From CAZCQP01 sp964500895 (GTDB lineage: Bacteria > Bacillota > Clostridia > Lachnospirales > JAISER01): a stretch of DNA of 64,000 nucleotides. Position 1 is the stretch's first letter. The number at the start of each line of letters is the position of its first letter. The translations under genes and the position numbers were made by a program. The notes below the pieces were generated by a model that was not told the origin of the DNA, searched no databases, and worked only from the letters and a program-made list of their open reading frames with translations. The DNA is taken from contig CAZCQP010000001.1 of NCBI GenBank assembly GCA_964500895.1, positions 62,001-126,000 on the forward strand. The letters run 5' to 3'. Shown piece by piece: positions 41,906-51,166 of the stretch.

Positions 41906-44047
41906 ATGAAATCTCCAAAAAGCGCACTGACACTGGCTGTGTTTGTGGCCATTGCTGCCCTGCTGTGCTATGCAGCTTACGCCGGTGTGGGCGAGAAAAA
42001 ACAATTAGGTGTAGAAAACATCAAGCTGGGCCTGGACTTAAAGGGTGGTGTGAACATTGTTTTCGAGGCAGATAAGGAAGACCCCTCTTCTGCCGAAATG
42101 AAAACTGCCATTTCGTTGCTCCGTGGACGTTTGGACAGAAAAGGCGAAACAGAGTCTGAAGTGACCATTCAAGGAAACAACCGCATCCGTGTGGACATTC
42201 CTGGTTACCAGGACGCAGAAGAAGCAGTGAACACCATCGGCCAAACGGCACAGCTTTTTTTTGCGGATGAACAAGGCAATGTGATCTTGGACGGCACCAT
42301 GGTGAAAAATGCCGTTGCAGGCACTCAAAAAAATCAGGTTGGCCTAACCGTCAATGCGGTAAACCTGGAGTTTACCGACGAGGGTGCGGTATTGTTTGAA
42401 GAAGCCACCGGCAACAATGTGGGCAAACCCATTTACATTTTGCTGGATAATGATATTTTAAGCGCACCCGTGGTTAACCAAAAGATTAGCGGCGGTAAAT
42501 GCTACATTGAAAGCAATAACATGGATGCCAAAGAAGCAAACGAACTGGCAGAGCTTATTAAAGCTGGTTCCTTGCCCTTCGACCTTAAAGTGTTAAGCAT
42601 GACCAACGTAGGCGCACGGTTGGGTGCAAATGCGCTGGAAACAAGCATCAAAGCCGGACTTATCGGCTTTGCCCTTATTCTGCTTTTAATGCTTTTTGTG
42701 TACAAGCTGTCCGGTTTGGCAGCAGACTTGGCCCTGTTCATTTATTTAGGGCTGGATTTAGTGATTTTAAGCCTTTTTGGCATTACATTAACACTGCCCG
42801 GTATTGCTGGTATTGTATTGTCCGTGGGTATGGCAGTGGATGCTAACATTATTATTTTCGAGCGTATGAAAGACGAACTGGCTTCCGGCAAAACATTACG
42901 GGCCAGCTGTGAAGCCGGGTTTAAACGGGCATTACCGGCCATCATCGACAGCAACATCACCACCATCATTGCTGCCATTATTTTATTCTGGTTAGGCACA
43001 GGCCCGGTTAAAGGCTTTGCGCAAACATTGGGTATTGGTATTGTCATTTCCATGTTCACAGCCATTATTGTTACCAGAACCATTTTAAAAAGCATCATCG
43101 GCATGGGCGTAACCAATGTGGGCTTGTTCGGCGGAAAGCTGGAAAGCGCAGAAGTGAAAGAGCCCAAGATTAAAATTGCATCAAAGAGAAAACTGTACTT
43201 TATGATTTCCGGAATTGCCATTGCTGCTGGTTGTGTGTTCATGTTTATAAACATGTCCTCCGGCAAAGGCGCCTTTGACTACGATGTGGAATTTACCGGT
43301 GGCACGGAAATGACCGTGGACATTGGCCAAGCATTTGAAAACAGTGACATTACAACGTTAATTACAGAAGCTGTTAGTGATGCAGCACCCCAGGTGCAAA
43401 AAGTGGTGGGCACCAACCAAGTGTCTATTAAAATGAAGTCTTTGGATTCTGAAGGCCGCACAGCGGTGATGGATGCCTTAAAAGCAAAATATGGCATAGA
43501 CGAATCTGTGATCTCTGTGGCAGACATTAGTGCCGCCATCAGTTCCGAAATGAAAACCACTGCGGTCCTAGCTGTGGTTGTGGCCTGCATTGCCATGCTG
43601 ATTTATATTTCTCTGCGGTTTAAAGACATCCGCACAGGGGGCAGTGCCATTATCGCCCTAGTACATGACTCTTTGCTGGTTATATTGGCTTATGCGGTAT
43701 TCCGCATTCCGCTTAGCTACTCCTTCATTGCGGTTATGCTTACCATTTTGGGTTACTCCATTAACGCCACCATTGTTATCTTCGACCGTGTGCGGGAAAA
43801 CAGAAAGCGTATTTCCCAGCGCAATCTGGAAGCACTGGTGGACACCAGCATTAACCAAACCTTTAAGCGGTGTATTTATACGTCCCTGGCTGTGCTAATT
43901 ATGGCTGGTTGCTTGTATGCCTTTGGGGTTACGTCCATTAAAGACTTTACCCTTCCCATCATTGTTGGGGTTGTTTGGGGCACTTATTCCTCCATCTTCA
44001 TTTCCGGCTCGGTTTATTACGTGCTGTCTAAACCTAAAACAAAATAA
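41906..44047 (+). CDS. secDF: Protein translocase subunit SecDF (fused)
   Basis: SecD-SecF fusion of 713 aa, 12 predicted helices, which uses the proton or sodium gradient to help Sec-dependent export. The SecD half has LGLDLKGGVNIVF after TM1, a shortened P1 region (about 45-230), and the RND-type segments GIVLSVGMAVDANIIIFERMKDEL (about 300-325). The SecF half begins about 415-420 and has DYDVEFTGGTEM and YSINATIVIFDRVREN. ATG 41906 has AAGGAGGAATTTA. Confidence 0.96.
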   Translation: MKSPKSALTLAVFVAIAALLCYAAYAGVGEKKQLGVENIKLGLDLKGGVNIVFEADKEDPSSAEMKTAISLLRGRLDRKGETESEVTIQGNNRIRVDIPGYQDAEEAVNTIGQTAQLFFADEQGNVILDGTMVKNAVAGTQKNQVGLTVNAVNLEFTDEGAVLFEEATGNNVGKPIYILLDNDILSAPVVNQKISGGKCYIESNNMDAKEANELAELIKAGSLPFDLKVLSMTNVGARLGANALETSIKAGLIGFALILLLMLFVYKLSGLAADLALFIYLGLDLVILSLFGITLTLPGIAGIVLSVGMAVDANIIIFERMKDELASGKTLRASCEAGFKRALPAIIDSNITTIIAAIILFWLGTGPVKGFAQTLGIGIVISMFTAIIVTRTILKSIIGMGVTNVGLFGGKLESAEVKEPKIKIASKRKLYFMISGIAIAAGCVFMFINMSSGKGAFDYDVEFTGGTEMTVDIGQAFENSDITTLITEAVSDAAPQVQKVVGTNQVSIKMKSLDSEGRTAVMDALKAKYGIDESVISVADISAAISSEMKTTAVLAVVVACIAMLIYISLRFKDIRTGGSAIIALVHDSLLVILAYAVFRIPLSYSFIAVMLTILGYSINATIVIFDRVRENRKRISQRNLEALVDTSINQTFKRCIYTSLAVLIMAGCLYAFGVTSIKDFTLPIIVGVVWGTYSSIFISGSVYYVLSKPKTK

Positions 44048-44052
44048 GCACG

Positions 44053-44208
44053 ACAAAGGACCATGGGAAACTTTTTCGAGAAAAAGTTTCCCAAACCCTT
44101 CAAAAAGCTTTCTTTTAGAAATGCCGCAAGTGCGGCATTTCTGTGAAATTCTTTGCTTCTTTCTTATAAGAAAGAAGTGGGGTTCGGGGCAAAGCCCCGA
44201 GGTTTTCC
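44053..44208 (+). repeat. Dispersed four-hairpin repeat, copy 2
   Basis: About 156 bp, the reverse-orientation partner of 19134-19285. The GGGAAACTTTTTCGAG and CGGGGCAAAGCCCCGAGG hairpins are the same; the second hairpin keeps pairing with a changed loop; the third has a different sequence (CTTCTTTCTTATAAGAAAG) but still folds. Also between converging genes. Confidence 0.85.
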
Positions 44209-44224
44209 TTCATTATCGACAGCC

Positions 44225-44267
44225 TAAAAGGGCCTTAACCAACTGTGTTGGTTAAGGCCCTTTTAGT
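44225..44267. terminator. Bidirectional terminator between secDF and the PsiE-like gene
   Basis: 18-bp stem AAAAGGGCCTTAACCAAC/GTTGGTTAAGGCCCTTTT, 3-base loop; works on both strands for converging genes. Confidence 0.92.
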
Positions 44268-44282
44268 TTGCATGAGTAATTA

Positions 44283-45041
44283 TTATAAAGTAATGTGCAT
44301 GTCTGCACCAAGCCCTTCATGGGTTGTACCTTCATGCTCCTCCGAAATGCCAGCGCTAACCACTTCTACCTGGTCTATGCGGCCATGGTCTAAGCGGTGT
44401 ACAACCAAATGCAGCCCGTCAATTTCCAGCATGTCGCCTTCGGAAATGGTGCTCTTTTGGTTTTTAATGCAGCTTTCCATCAACGAACTGAGTGTATCTG
44501 TTAAGCGGGCAGATATATGAAAGCCCACCATTTCCGACAATTTAGAAACCAGTGTCTCGCCCGATAATATTTTGCCCGCTACCGCTGATACTGGGCTGTT
44601 CTTATCAGGCTTCTTAATGTTCTTTCGGTCGGCTACCAATAAGTTACGGTCCATTTTATGCGCCCATTTTCTAATGCCGAAAAGAACGGCTATGGCTACA
44701 ATGCCAAACAATAAGTCGGACATGGGGGTGCCATGGCTGGTGATGATGCTTCTAGCAATTGCAAATATCAACACTTCAATGGTGCTGCCCGGAGTGTTGT
44801 TGGCAATCATTTTCACCAACTCTAGGGCAATAACCAGTTCCAGCGAACGGCTTAAAAAGGTTTGCATAAAAAACGGGTCTTCTTCTGTGAAAAATGCTTG
44901 AAAAATTTTTAAAATGTCAAAAACAATGTTCACTGAAAATACGGCAATGGCAATAATAATCAAAATGGATATGTAAACCTCTAGCCCGCCGCTCAAGTTA
45001 ATTATTTTTCTTCTCATTTTACCCACATTCATTTTTAGCAT
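44283..45041 (-). CDS. PsiE-like membrane protein
   Basis: Membrane protein of 252 aa. The N-terminal half has about four helices and resembles the PsiE (phosphate-starvation-inducible) family: LEVYISILIIIAIAVFSVNIV, FLSRSLELVIALELVKMIA, STIEVLIFAIARSIIT. The C-terminal half (about 150-252) is soluble, with a segment EGDMLEIDGLHLVVHRLDHGRIDQVEVV that looks like a small beta domain. ATG 45041 follows AAAGGAG. Function unknown; 25 bases separate it from the CobW gene upstream, so they are probably one operon. Confidence 0.78.
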   Translation of the reverse strand: MLKMNVGKMRRKIINLSGGLEVYISILIIIAIAVFSVNIVFDILKIFQAFFTEEDPFFMQTFLSRSLELVIALELVKMIANNTPGSTIEVLIFAIARSIITSHGTPMSDLLFGIVAIAVLFGIRKWAHKMDRNLLVADRKNIKKPDKNSPVSAVAGKILSGETLVSKLSEMVGFHISARLTDTLSSLMESCIKNQKSTISEGDMLEIDGLHLVVHRLDHGRIDQVEVVSAGISEEHEGTTHEGLGADMHITL

Positions 45042-45066
45042 AGTATACGCTCCTTTAACCATTTGT

Positions 45067-46002
45067 TTACGTAGTATTTCTTGGGTTTAAGCCTGTGCCG
45101 ATAAGGGTGAATACCCCGTCCATGGTGTATGCATATGGCGTTATATCAACAGTGTTTGCCACGATGTTCACTAAAAAAGTACCTTCGGGTAAATTGGCAA
45201 AACCTTTCCCCCGAATCACGTCCCCGTAGCTGCCGCCTACAATTTCACCGACAAAAGCTTGTAATACATCCATGTCTTCAAAAGGAGCCACTTCCATGCT
45301 TAACGTTTCATAAGCCGTGTGGATGTTTTTTTTGGCCGTGTAAGCTTTACCCACGCACGAGCCCAAGCGCCGACGGCCGGACAGGGTCAATTCGGCGGGC
45401 TGGTAAGGGGTCACGTCTAAAATATCATCCAAGACCTGGGTTGAAAATGCATCCCAAGGCATATTCACAATGCCAATTTGGGGGTTGATGTTTTTAATGT
45501 CGCACAAGGTTTCTTCAACAGCTGCCCCAGGCATTTGAACTTTGCTTAAAATAACAAGCCCGGCATTGCGGATTTGGTTTTCCATAAAATATGAAGCCCC
45601 CCTGTAAAGCTTGGGAAACGTCACAGCATCTACAATGCAAATGCAATGGTCCACCTTGCAACGGTCTTTAAACGCATCGCCTTTTAAAAAAGCAAAAAAA
45701 TCTGAAAACACAAAAACACCCGACGGCTCAAAAACGATTCTGTCAGGCTTCACTTTTTCAATAATGTCTTTCAAAACCTCAACAAATTCTGTACGGAGCG
45801 AACAACAAATGCAGCCGTTTGTTAGTTCGTAAACGGCGCATTGTTCATTTTCCATTAACAAACCGTCTATCCCTTGCTGTCCAAATTCATTCACCACATA
45901 AACGGTGCGTTGTCCTTTGTCCATATAATGCTTCAACATGGTTTGAATAAAGGTGGTTTTACCGGCCCCTAAAAACCCGGAAACAATGTCTATGTTTACC
46001 AT
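45067..46002 (-). CDS. CobW/COG0523-family GTPase (metal chaperone type)
   Basis: G3E-family GTPase of 311 aa. Walker A GFLGAGKTT (about 9-17), the CxCC metal motif GCICCSLRTEF (about 62-72), Walker B-like IVFEPSGV, a SK/NK-type guanine motif LSKVQ (about 150), and a C-terminal domain. COG0523 proteins deliver Zn, Co, Fe or Ni; the specific metal cannot be read. ATG 46002 has AAGGAGG. It is the first gene of the pair with the PsiE-like membrane protein and lies divergent from the aminotransferase. Confidence 0.9.
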   Translation of the reverse strand: MVNIDIVSGFLGAGKTTFIQTMLKHYMDKGQRTVYVVNEFGQQGIDGLLMENEQCAVYELTNGCICCSLRTEFVEVLKDIIEKVKPDRIVFEPSGVFVFSDFFAFLKGDAFKDRCKVDHCICIVDAVTFPKLYRGASYFMENQIRNAGLVILSKVQMPGAAVEETLCDIKNINPQIGIVNMPWDAFSTQVLDDILDVTPYQPAELTLSGRRRLGSCVGKAYTAKKNIHTAYETLSMEVAPFEDMDVLQAFVGEIVGGSYGDVIRGKGFANLPEGTFLVNIVANTVDITPYAYTMDGVFTLIGTGLNPRNTT

Positions 46003-46108
46003 AACTACCTCCTTAAAGCACACCCCAAAATATACACACCATTTTGTAGTATTTTATTACATTATAATATATAACCCTAAAAATTTCAATATGCATATTC
46101 CCCCTTCA

Positions 46109-46136
46109 TTGACAAAACAAAAAACCATGGTATGCT
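46109..46136 (+). promoter_or_regulatory. Promoter of the aminotransferase gene
   Basis: -35 TTGACA (46109-46114), 16-bp spacer, -10 TATGCT (46131-46136). Confidence 0.65.
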
Positions 46137-46156
46137 TTAAGCAAGGAGGGATTTTC

Positions 46157-47278
46157 GTGAAAATTAAAAATTTTGGCGTTGAAATGTATATGAACGCCTA
46201 TGAAGATGGGTGTACCTATAACTTGGCAGAAACTTGCGTCTGTCCGTTAACCGTGGAAGAACTGCTGGAACTGGCTGGGGAAAAGGAAACAGCGCTGGGT
46301 GAACTGCTCAAAACACGCTTAACCTATGGTTATATTGAAGGCAGACCGGCTTTGCGGCAGGCCATTGCTTCTTTATACCAAAACATGTGTGAAAAAAACA
46401 TCACCACCACCCACGGAGGTATCGGTGCCAATGCCTTGGTGCTGCAAACGCTGGTTGAACCCGGTGACGTGGTTGTTTCTGTTATTCCCACCTACCAGCA
46501 GCTCTATTCTATCCCGGAAAGTTATGGTGCCACCGTCAAACTGCTACCGTTAAACATGGAAAACCGTTTTTTGCCGGATGAACAATTGCTTGAAAGCTAC
46601 ATGAGCAAAGACGTCAAATTGGTGTGCCTGAACAACCCCAACAACCCATCAGGGGCTGTAATGGATGAAGCCAAACTTCGGCGCATTGTAGACATTGTAA
46701 AACCTTACGGCGCTTACATTTTATGTGACGAGGCGTATAGAGGGTTGACCCATGAAGGCAACCACTTAACCCCGTCTATTGTAGATGTTTATGAAAAAGG
46801 TATAGCCACAGCCACCATGTCTAAAACTTTTTCACTGGCTGGGCTTCGGTTGGGCTGGATTGCCGCACAGGAACACATGATTGAACGCATCAGCAAGCAA
46901 CGGGACTATTCCACCATCAGCTGCGGCATCATTGATGAATTTTTCGCCGCCATCGCTTTAAAAAACAAAGCCAAAATTTTTGAAAGAAACCTTCAAATTG
47001 TGCGCAGGAACAAAGCCATTTTAGACGATTGGGTCAACCATGAGCCTGCTTTTTCCTATATTCCGCCACAGGGTGGCACCACAGCTTTTCTGAAGATGCA
47101 TGTGGATATGCCTTCGGAAGCCTTTTGTTTAAAGCTTTTGCAGGAAACAGGGGTATTGCTTTTGCCCGGCAGTGCCATGGACATGGAAGGCTTTGTGCGC
47201 ATTGGATATGCCTTTGAAACAGAAGTGTTAAGCACAGGTTTGGAGAAAGTGTCCCAATTTGCAGCAAAGCTTTTATAA
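46157..47278 (+). CDS. Class I/II PLP aminotransferase
   Basis: PLP-dependent aminotransferase of 373 aa. GTG 46157 follows AAGGAGGG; the longer frame upstream would have no homology. Key segments: YGYIEGRPALRQAIA, NNPNNPSGAVMD, LCDEAYRG, and the PLP Lys in MSKTFSLAGLRLGW (about residue 220). It falls in the aspartate-aminotransferase fold group together with capreomycidine-synthase-like and C-S-lyase-like members; the substrate is open. A promoter lies just upstream. It is followed after 129 bases by an M24 peptidase, which may have its own weak promoter. Confidence 0.87.
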   Translation: MKIKNFGVEMYMNAYEDGCTYNLAETCVCPLTVEELLELAGEKETALGELLKTRLTYGYIEGRPALRQAIASLYQNMCEKNITTTHGGIGANALVLQTLVEPGDVVVSVIPTYQQLYSIPESYGATVKLLPLNMENRFLPDEQLLESYMSKDVKLVCLNNPNNPSGAVMDEAKLRRIVDIVKPYGAYILCDEAYRGLTHEGNHLTPSIVDVYEKGIATATMSKTFSLAGLRLGWIAAQEHMIERISKQRDYSTISCGIIDEFFAAIALKNKAKIFERNLQIVRRNKAILDDWVNHEPAFSYIPPQGGTTAFLKMHVDMPSEAFCLKLLQETGVLLLPGSAMDMEGFVRIGYAFETEVLSTGLEKVSQFAAKLL

Positions 47279-47315
47279 CACTATGTACAAATATAATTAT
47301 TAGTGAAAATAACAC

Positions 47316-47344
47316 TTGAATATTTTCAGTCTTTCATATAGTAT
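47316..47344 (+). promoter_or_regulatory. Possible promoter of the M24-MFS-amidohydrolase genes
   Basis: -35 TTGAAT (47316-47321), 17-bp spacer, -10 TAGTAT (47339-47344). Weak match. Confidence 0.4.
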
Positions 47345-47407
47345 GATTTACAGCTTTACCTTTAAAAAGTGCAAATACAACAATTTTTGTCAGGGGTGAT
47401 GTAAATT

Positions 47408-48505
47408 GTGAGTGCGTTACGGGAACGCAACAAAAAGCTGTGCGCTTTACTTCGGAAGGCGGGGTTCCACAAAGCCGTTATAGGCGACCCAATGGCCATT
47501 TTGTACTTAACTGGCCATCATGTAATTCCTTACGAGCGGTTCTATGGCTTGGTTGTAGATGCAGAGGAAGAAACGCTGGTCATGGTTAACCCCAGTGTGG
47601 ACACCGGCTGTATGTGCGGCGATGTGCCGGAAAGAACTTATCTGGACGACGACGGCCCTTTTGCCCAGCTAAAGGAAGCCGTGGGCAACTGCCATAAGCT
47701 GGCCGTTGAAACACGGTACTTTACCATGGCCACCGGGCAAATGTTTGATCTTCTGGGCTGCCCCTATGCAGACATTGGCCATTGTGTGGCCCAATTGCGC
47801 ATGTATAAGGACGAAGCCGAAGTAGCCTACATAGCATTTGCAGCACAAATTGTAGATGAAGCACTGGCGTATGTATCCGACAAAATTGTAGTGGGTATGA
47901 CAGAAAAAGAGCTGAATATGATGCTTTTTTCTTTTATGTCTAAATACCCAGGCTTTATTAGCAACGAATTTATTATTTTAGTGCTGGCCGGGCCAAATTC
48001 GGCCAATCCCCATGGGTCTTCGGGAGACTACGCCTTCAAGCGGGGAGATATCATCCTATTAGATTTCTGCGCTTATTACAACTACTACTGGTCGGACATT
48101 ACCCGCTGCCTGTTTGTGGGGGAAGTGGGCAACCCCGTGCTGGAGGACATTTACAACATTGTGCTAAAAGCCAATTTAGCCGCCATTAACGCTGTGAAGC
48201 CTGGTGTAGCCGCCAAAGATGTGGACCATGCCGCTAGAAGCGTGATTGAGCAGGCAGGCTATGGCAAACATTTTATCCACCGCACAGGCCACGGGCTGGG
48301 GTTAAGCGTCCATGAAGAGCCTTATATCACGGGTAATAACGGTTTAATTTTGGAAGAAGGCATGACCTTTACCATTGAGCCGGGCATTTATCTGGAAGGC
48401 ATTGGCGGCGTGCGCATCGAAGATGATATTTTAGTCACCAATGATGGCTGCCGCATCTTAACCAAAACCACCAAAGATTTAGCACGGCATATTCTTACAC
48501 TCTAA
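47408..48505 (+). CDS. M24-family Xaa-Pro peptidase
   Basis: Metallopeptidase of 365 aa with an N-terminal creatinase-like domain (about 1-125) and a pita-bread catalytic domain. Metal ligands: LLDFCAYYNYYWSDITRC (two Asp), HRTGHGLGLSVHEEPY (His), MTFTIEPGIY and VRIEDD (Glu). Such enzymes cut Xaa-Pro bonds or act on creatine-like amides. GTG start with GGGGTGATG upstream. Cytoplasmic. It is followed 18 bases later by an MFS transporter and then an amidohydrolase, which suggests uptake and breakdown of a small peptide or amide. Confidence 0.9.
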   Translation: MSALRERNKKLCALLRKAGFHKAVIGDPMAILYLTGHHVIPYERFYGLVVDAEEETLVMVNPSVDTGCMCGDVPERTYLDDDGPFAQLKEAVGNCHKLAVETRYFTMATGQMFDLLGCPYADIGHCVAQLRMYKDEAEVAYIAFAAQIVDEALAYVSDKIVVGMTEKELNMMLFSFMSKYPGFISNEFIILVLAGPNSANPHGSSGDYAFKRGDIILLDFCAYYNYYWSDITRCLFVGEVGNPVLEDIYNIVLKANLAAINAVKPGVAAKDVDHAARSVIEQAGYGKHFIHRTGHGLGLSVHEEPYITGNNGLILEEGMTFTIEPGIYLEGIGGVRIEDDILVTNDGCRILTKTTKDLARHILTL

Positions 48506-48523
48506 TTAAAGGAGATTTCGCAT

Positions 48524-49813
48524 ATGACTGAAACGCATAACAATCAAGTAAGCATTTGGAAAAATCTTGGACCTTTAGTGGTATTGTTTATCGGTGGAGC
48601 ATTTGTGTACACCTTGCCTTATTTCCGCTACTATTACTATGATGCATTTGTGCTGCACTTTAATTTAAACAACACCCAAATGGGTATGTTGGGCAGTGCT
48701 TACGGCTTTTTAGCGATGATTTCCTATTTCTTTGGCGGGTTTTTGGCGGACCGGGTGTCTGCTAGAAAGCTGTTGGCCTTTTCCATGGTCATTACCGGCT
48801 TATCCGGTTTTGTGCTGCTGTTGTTCCCAAGCTTCCCCATTGTGCTTGGCATTCATGGGCTTTGGGGCATTACCACAATCTTGACCTTCTGGCCTGCTTT
48901 AATTAAGGCCATCCGTATGCTGGCTGCTGCCAACGAACAAGGCAAGGCCTTTGGTTTCTTTGAAAGCGGCCGTGGTATTACCAATGCGGTGCAAATGTCT
49001 GTAGTGCTGGCCATTTTTGGTGTGGTTGCTGCCAAATCTGGGGATAAAATGGGTTTAACCACAGTTATTGCCATTTATTCCGTAGCCACCACCATCCTGG
49101 GTGTTGCCTTGTACTTCGTTTTAAAAGACAATGAAAAAGAAATTACAGCCAAGTTCGACATTAACATTGCCATTCAAGTTATCAAAAAGCCCCACACCTG
49201 GCTGATTACCTTAATTATGTTCTGTTCTTATGCCACCAATATGTCCTTTTACTACATCACCCCCTACGCCACCTCCACCTTTGCAACCACTGCGGTGCTG
49301 GCTTCTGCATTAACCATTCTGGCCCAATACTGCCGCCCCATTGCTTCTGCGGGTGCAGGGCTTTTAGGGGACAAGCTGGGTTCTTCCAAAGTGATTTTCG
49401 GCGGGTTTATTTTAATGATTATCGGTTGGGTTGGCGTAATGATGACCCCCACAGACATGAGCTTTATTCCTGCACTGATTGTGGCTTGCATCGCCATTTA
49501 TATGTCCATGTACATTTTACAAGGGCTGCACTACACCCTTTTGGAAGAAGGAAACTTTGACGTGGCCATTTCCGGTACAGCCGTAGGCATTATTGCCACA
49601 CTGGGCTATTTACCGGAAGCCATTTGCCCCATCGTAGCTGGGCGGTTCTTGGATATATTCCCAGGTATTCAAGGGTACCAATACTACTTCTCCATTCTGG
49701 TGGGCCTTGCTGTTATCGGCTTAATCTGCACCGTCATCTGGTTACGGATTACTGTGGAAAAACGGAAAGAAATTGCTGCTATTAACAAAAGCAAGAAGGC
49801 AACCCAGGCGTAA
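48524..49813 (+). CDS. MFS transporter
   Basis: Major facilitator transporter of 429 aa with 12 predicted helices. The MFS loop 2-3 motif appears as YFFGGFLADRVSARKLLAFS, and the second half has ASAGAGLLGDKLGSSKVIFGG. The substrate is unknown; the flanking M24 peptidase and amidohydrolase point to a peptide- or amide-like compound. Start with AAAGGAG. Confidence 0.92.
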   Translation: MTETHNNQVSIWKNLGPLVVLFIGGAFVYTLPYFRYYYYDAFVLHFNLNNTQMGMLGSAYGFLAMISYFFGGFLADRVSARKLLAFSMVITGLSGFVLLLFPSFPIVLGIHGLWGITTILTFWPALIKAIRMLAAANEQGKAFGFFESGRGITNAVQMSVVLAIFGVVAAKSGDKMGLTTVIAIYSVATTILGVALYFVLKDNEKEITAKFDINIAIQVIKKPHTWLITLIMFCSYATNMSFYYITPYATSTFATTAVLASALTILAQYCRPIASAGAGLLGDKLGSSKVIFGGFILMIIGWVGVMMTPTDMSFIPALIVACIAIYMSMYILQGLHYTLLEEGNFDVAISGTAVGIIATLGYLPEAICPIVAGRFLDIFPGIQGYQYYFSILVGLAVIGLICTVIWLRITVEKRKEIAAINKSKKATQA

Positions 49814-49839
49814 GCCATAACAAAAAAGGAGGACTGCAC

Positions 49840-51027
49840 ATGCTGGTGCTTAAAAACTGTAAGTTTGTAACAGAGCTGGTGGAAGGCTACACCCAAGACA
49901 CCGGGGACATTTGCATTCAAGATGACCGTATTGTAGACATTAAGCCTGCAAACAGCGTTTGGGAAGATGCCCAGGTGGTGGACATGGCGGGCAAAACCGT
50001 ATTGCCCGGCTTGTTTGACCTGCACATTCACTTAACCATTTCCGGCGGAGACACCCTGATTGATAACGCTAAAACACCACTGGCCCAAGCTTACGATGCG
50101 GCCATGTATGCCCACGACACTTTAATGGCCGGCTTTACCACCATTCGTGACGTTGGCTCCAGCTACAATGTGGCTGTTGAACTGCGCAATGCCATCGACA
50201 GTGGCCGTCTGGTAGGGCCTAACATTTCCGCCTGTGGCAAAATCATCACCCCTTCTGAAAGCGGCAACGACTTTTTCAAAGGCATGTACTACGAAGCAGA
50301 CACCACCGACGACATGTGGCGGGCTGTGCGTACCGAAATGAAAAACGGTGCGGATTTCATTAAAATTATGGGTACCGGCGCTGTGATGAACCCCGGCGGC
50401 AACCCCGGTGAATCCATCATGACCTTTGAGGAACTTAAGGCCGTGGTGGAAGCTGCAAAATTCAAAAACACTTATGTGGCCACTCACTGCCATGGCACCG
50501 ATGCCATTAAAAACTCCATCCGTGCTGGGGTGCGTACCATTGAACATGCCTCCATTTTGGATGACGAATGCATCGAAATGCTGAAAGACAGCGAAAGCTA
50601 CCTCATTCCCACGTTAAGCATTTTAATGGGGCTGGTGAAAAGCGTGCCGGATTCCTCCACCTTCATGATGGCCAAAGCACAATTTGTGCTGGATAGCTTA
50701 AAAGTTGGCATGAAAAAAGCTTATGATGCGGGGCTTTGCCTGGGCTTTGGCACTGACCAGGGGGGCACACCTCTCATTCACGGTGAAAATGCCGATGAGT
50801 TCATGTTCCGGCGGGACTTCTGGGGTATGTCGGAAATTGACATGCTGAAACAGGCCACCATCAATAGTGCTTTCATCATTGGCCGGGACAAAGATTACGG
50901 CACTTTAAAGGCTGGCAAAGTGGCAGACATCATTGCCGTAGATGGCAACCCCTTAGAAGACATTTCCGTAATGAAGCATAAGCTGACCACGGTTGTAAAG
51001 TCCGGCAAAGTGGTTAAAAATATTTAG
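49840..51027 (+). CDS. Metal-dependent amidohydrolase family protein
   Basis: Amidohydrolase of 395 aa (COG1228, imidazolonepropionase/prolidase-like branch). Metal motifs: GLFDLHIHL (HxH, about residue 60), carboxylatable Lys in GADFIKIMGTGAV, THCHG, TIEHAS, and GTDQGGT (Asp). Related enzymes hydrolyse Xaa-Pro or Xaa-Arg/Lys dipeptides or ring amides. AAGGAGG precedes the ATG. Likely the last gene of the operon; a terminator follows. Confidence 0.9.
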   Translation: MLVLKNCKFVTELVEGYTQDTGDICIQDDRIVDIKPANSVWEDAQVVDMAGKTVLPGLFDLHIHLTISGGDTLIDNAKTPLAQAYDAAMYAHDTLMAGFTTIRDVGSSYNVAVELRNAIDSGRLVGPNISACGKIITPSESGNDFFKGMYYEADTTDDMWRAVRTEMKNGADFIKIMGTGAVMNPGGNPGESIMTFEELKAVVEAAKFKNTYVATHCHGTDAIKNSIRAGVRTIEHASILDDECIEMLKDSESYLIPTLSILMGLVKSVPDSSTFMMAKAQFVLDSLKVGMKKAYDAGLCLGFGTDQGGTPLIHGENADEFMFRRDFWGMSEIDMLKQATINSAFIIGRDKDYGTLKAGKVADIIAVDGNPLEDISVMKHKLTTVVKSGKVVKNI

Positions 51028-51038
51028 TAAAGTCTTTT

Positions 51039-51071
51039 GCTGGTGCAGGCGATGCTTGCATCAGCTTTTTT
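51039..51071 (+). terminator. Terminator after the amidohydrolase gene
   Basis: 9-bp stem GCTGGTGCA/TGCATCAGC with one G-T pair, 9-base loop, then six T. Confidence 0.85.
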
Positions 51072-51166
51072 AATAGGTGTGACACCATCTTTTCTACTTT
51101 CCACTTGAATAAATGGAAAAAAGGTGTTAGCATGGCGGTAAGAACTTATAAGCAGAGGTGGTCACT

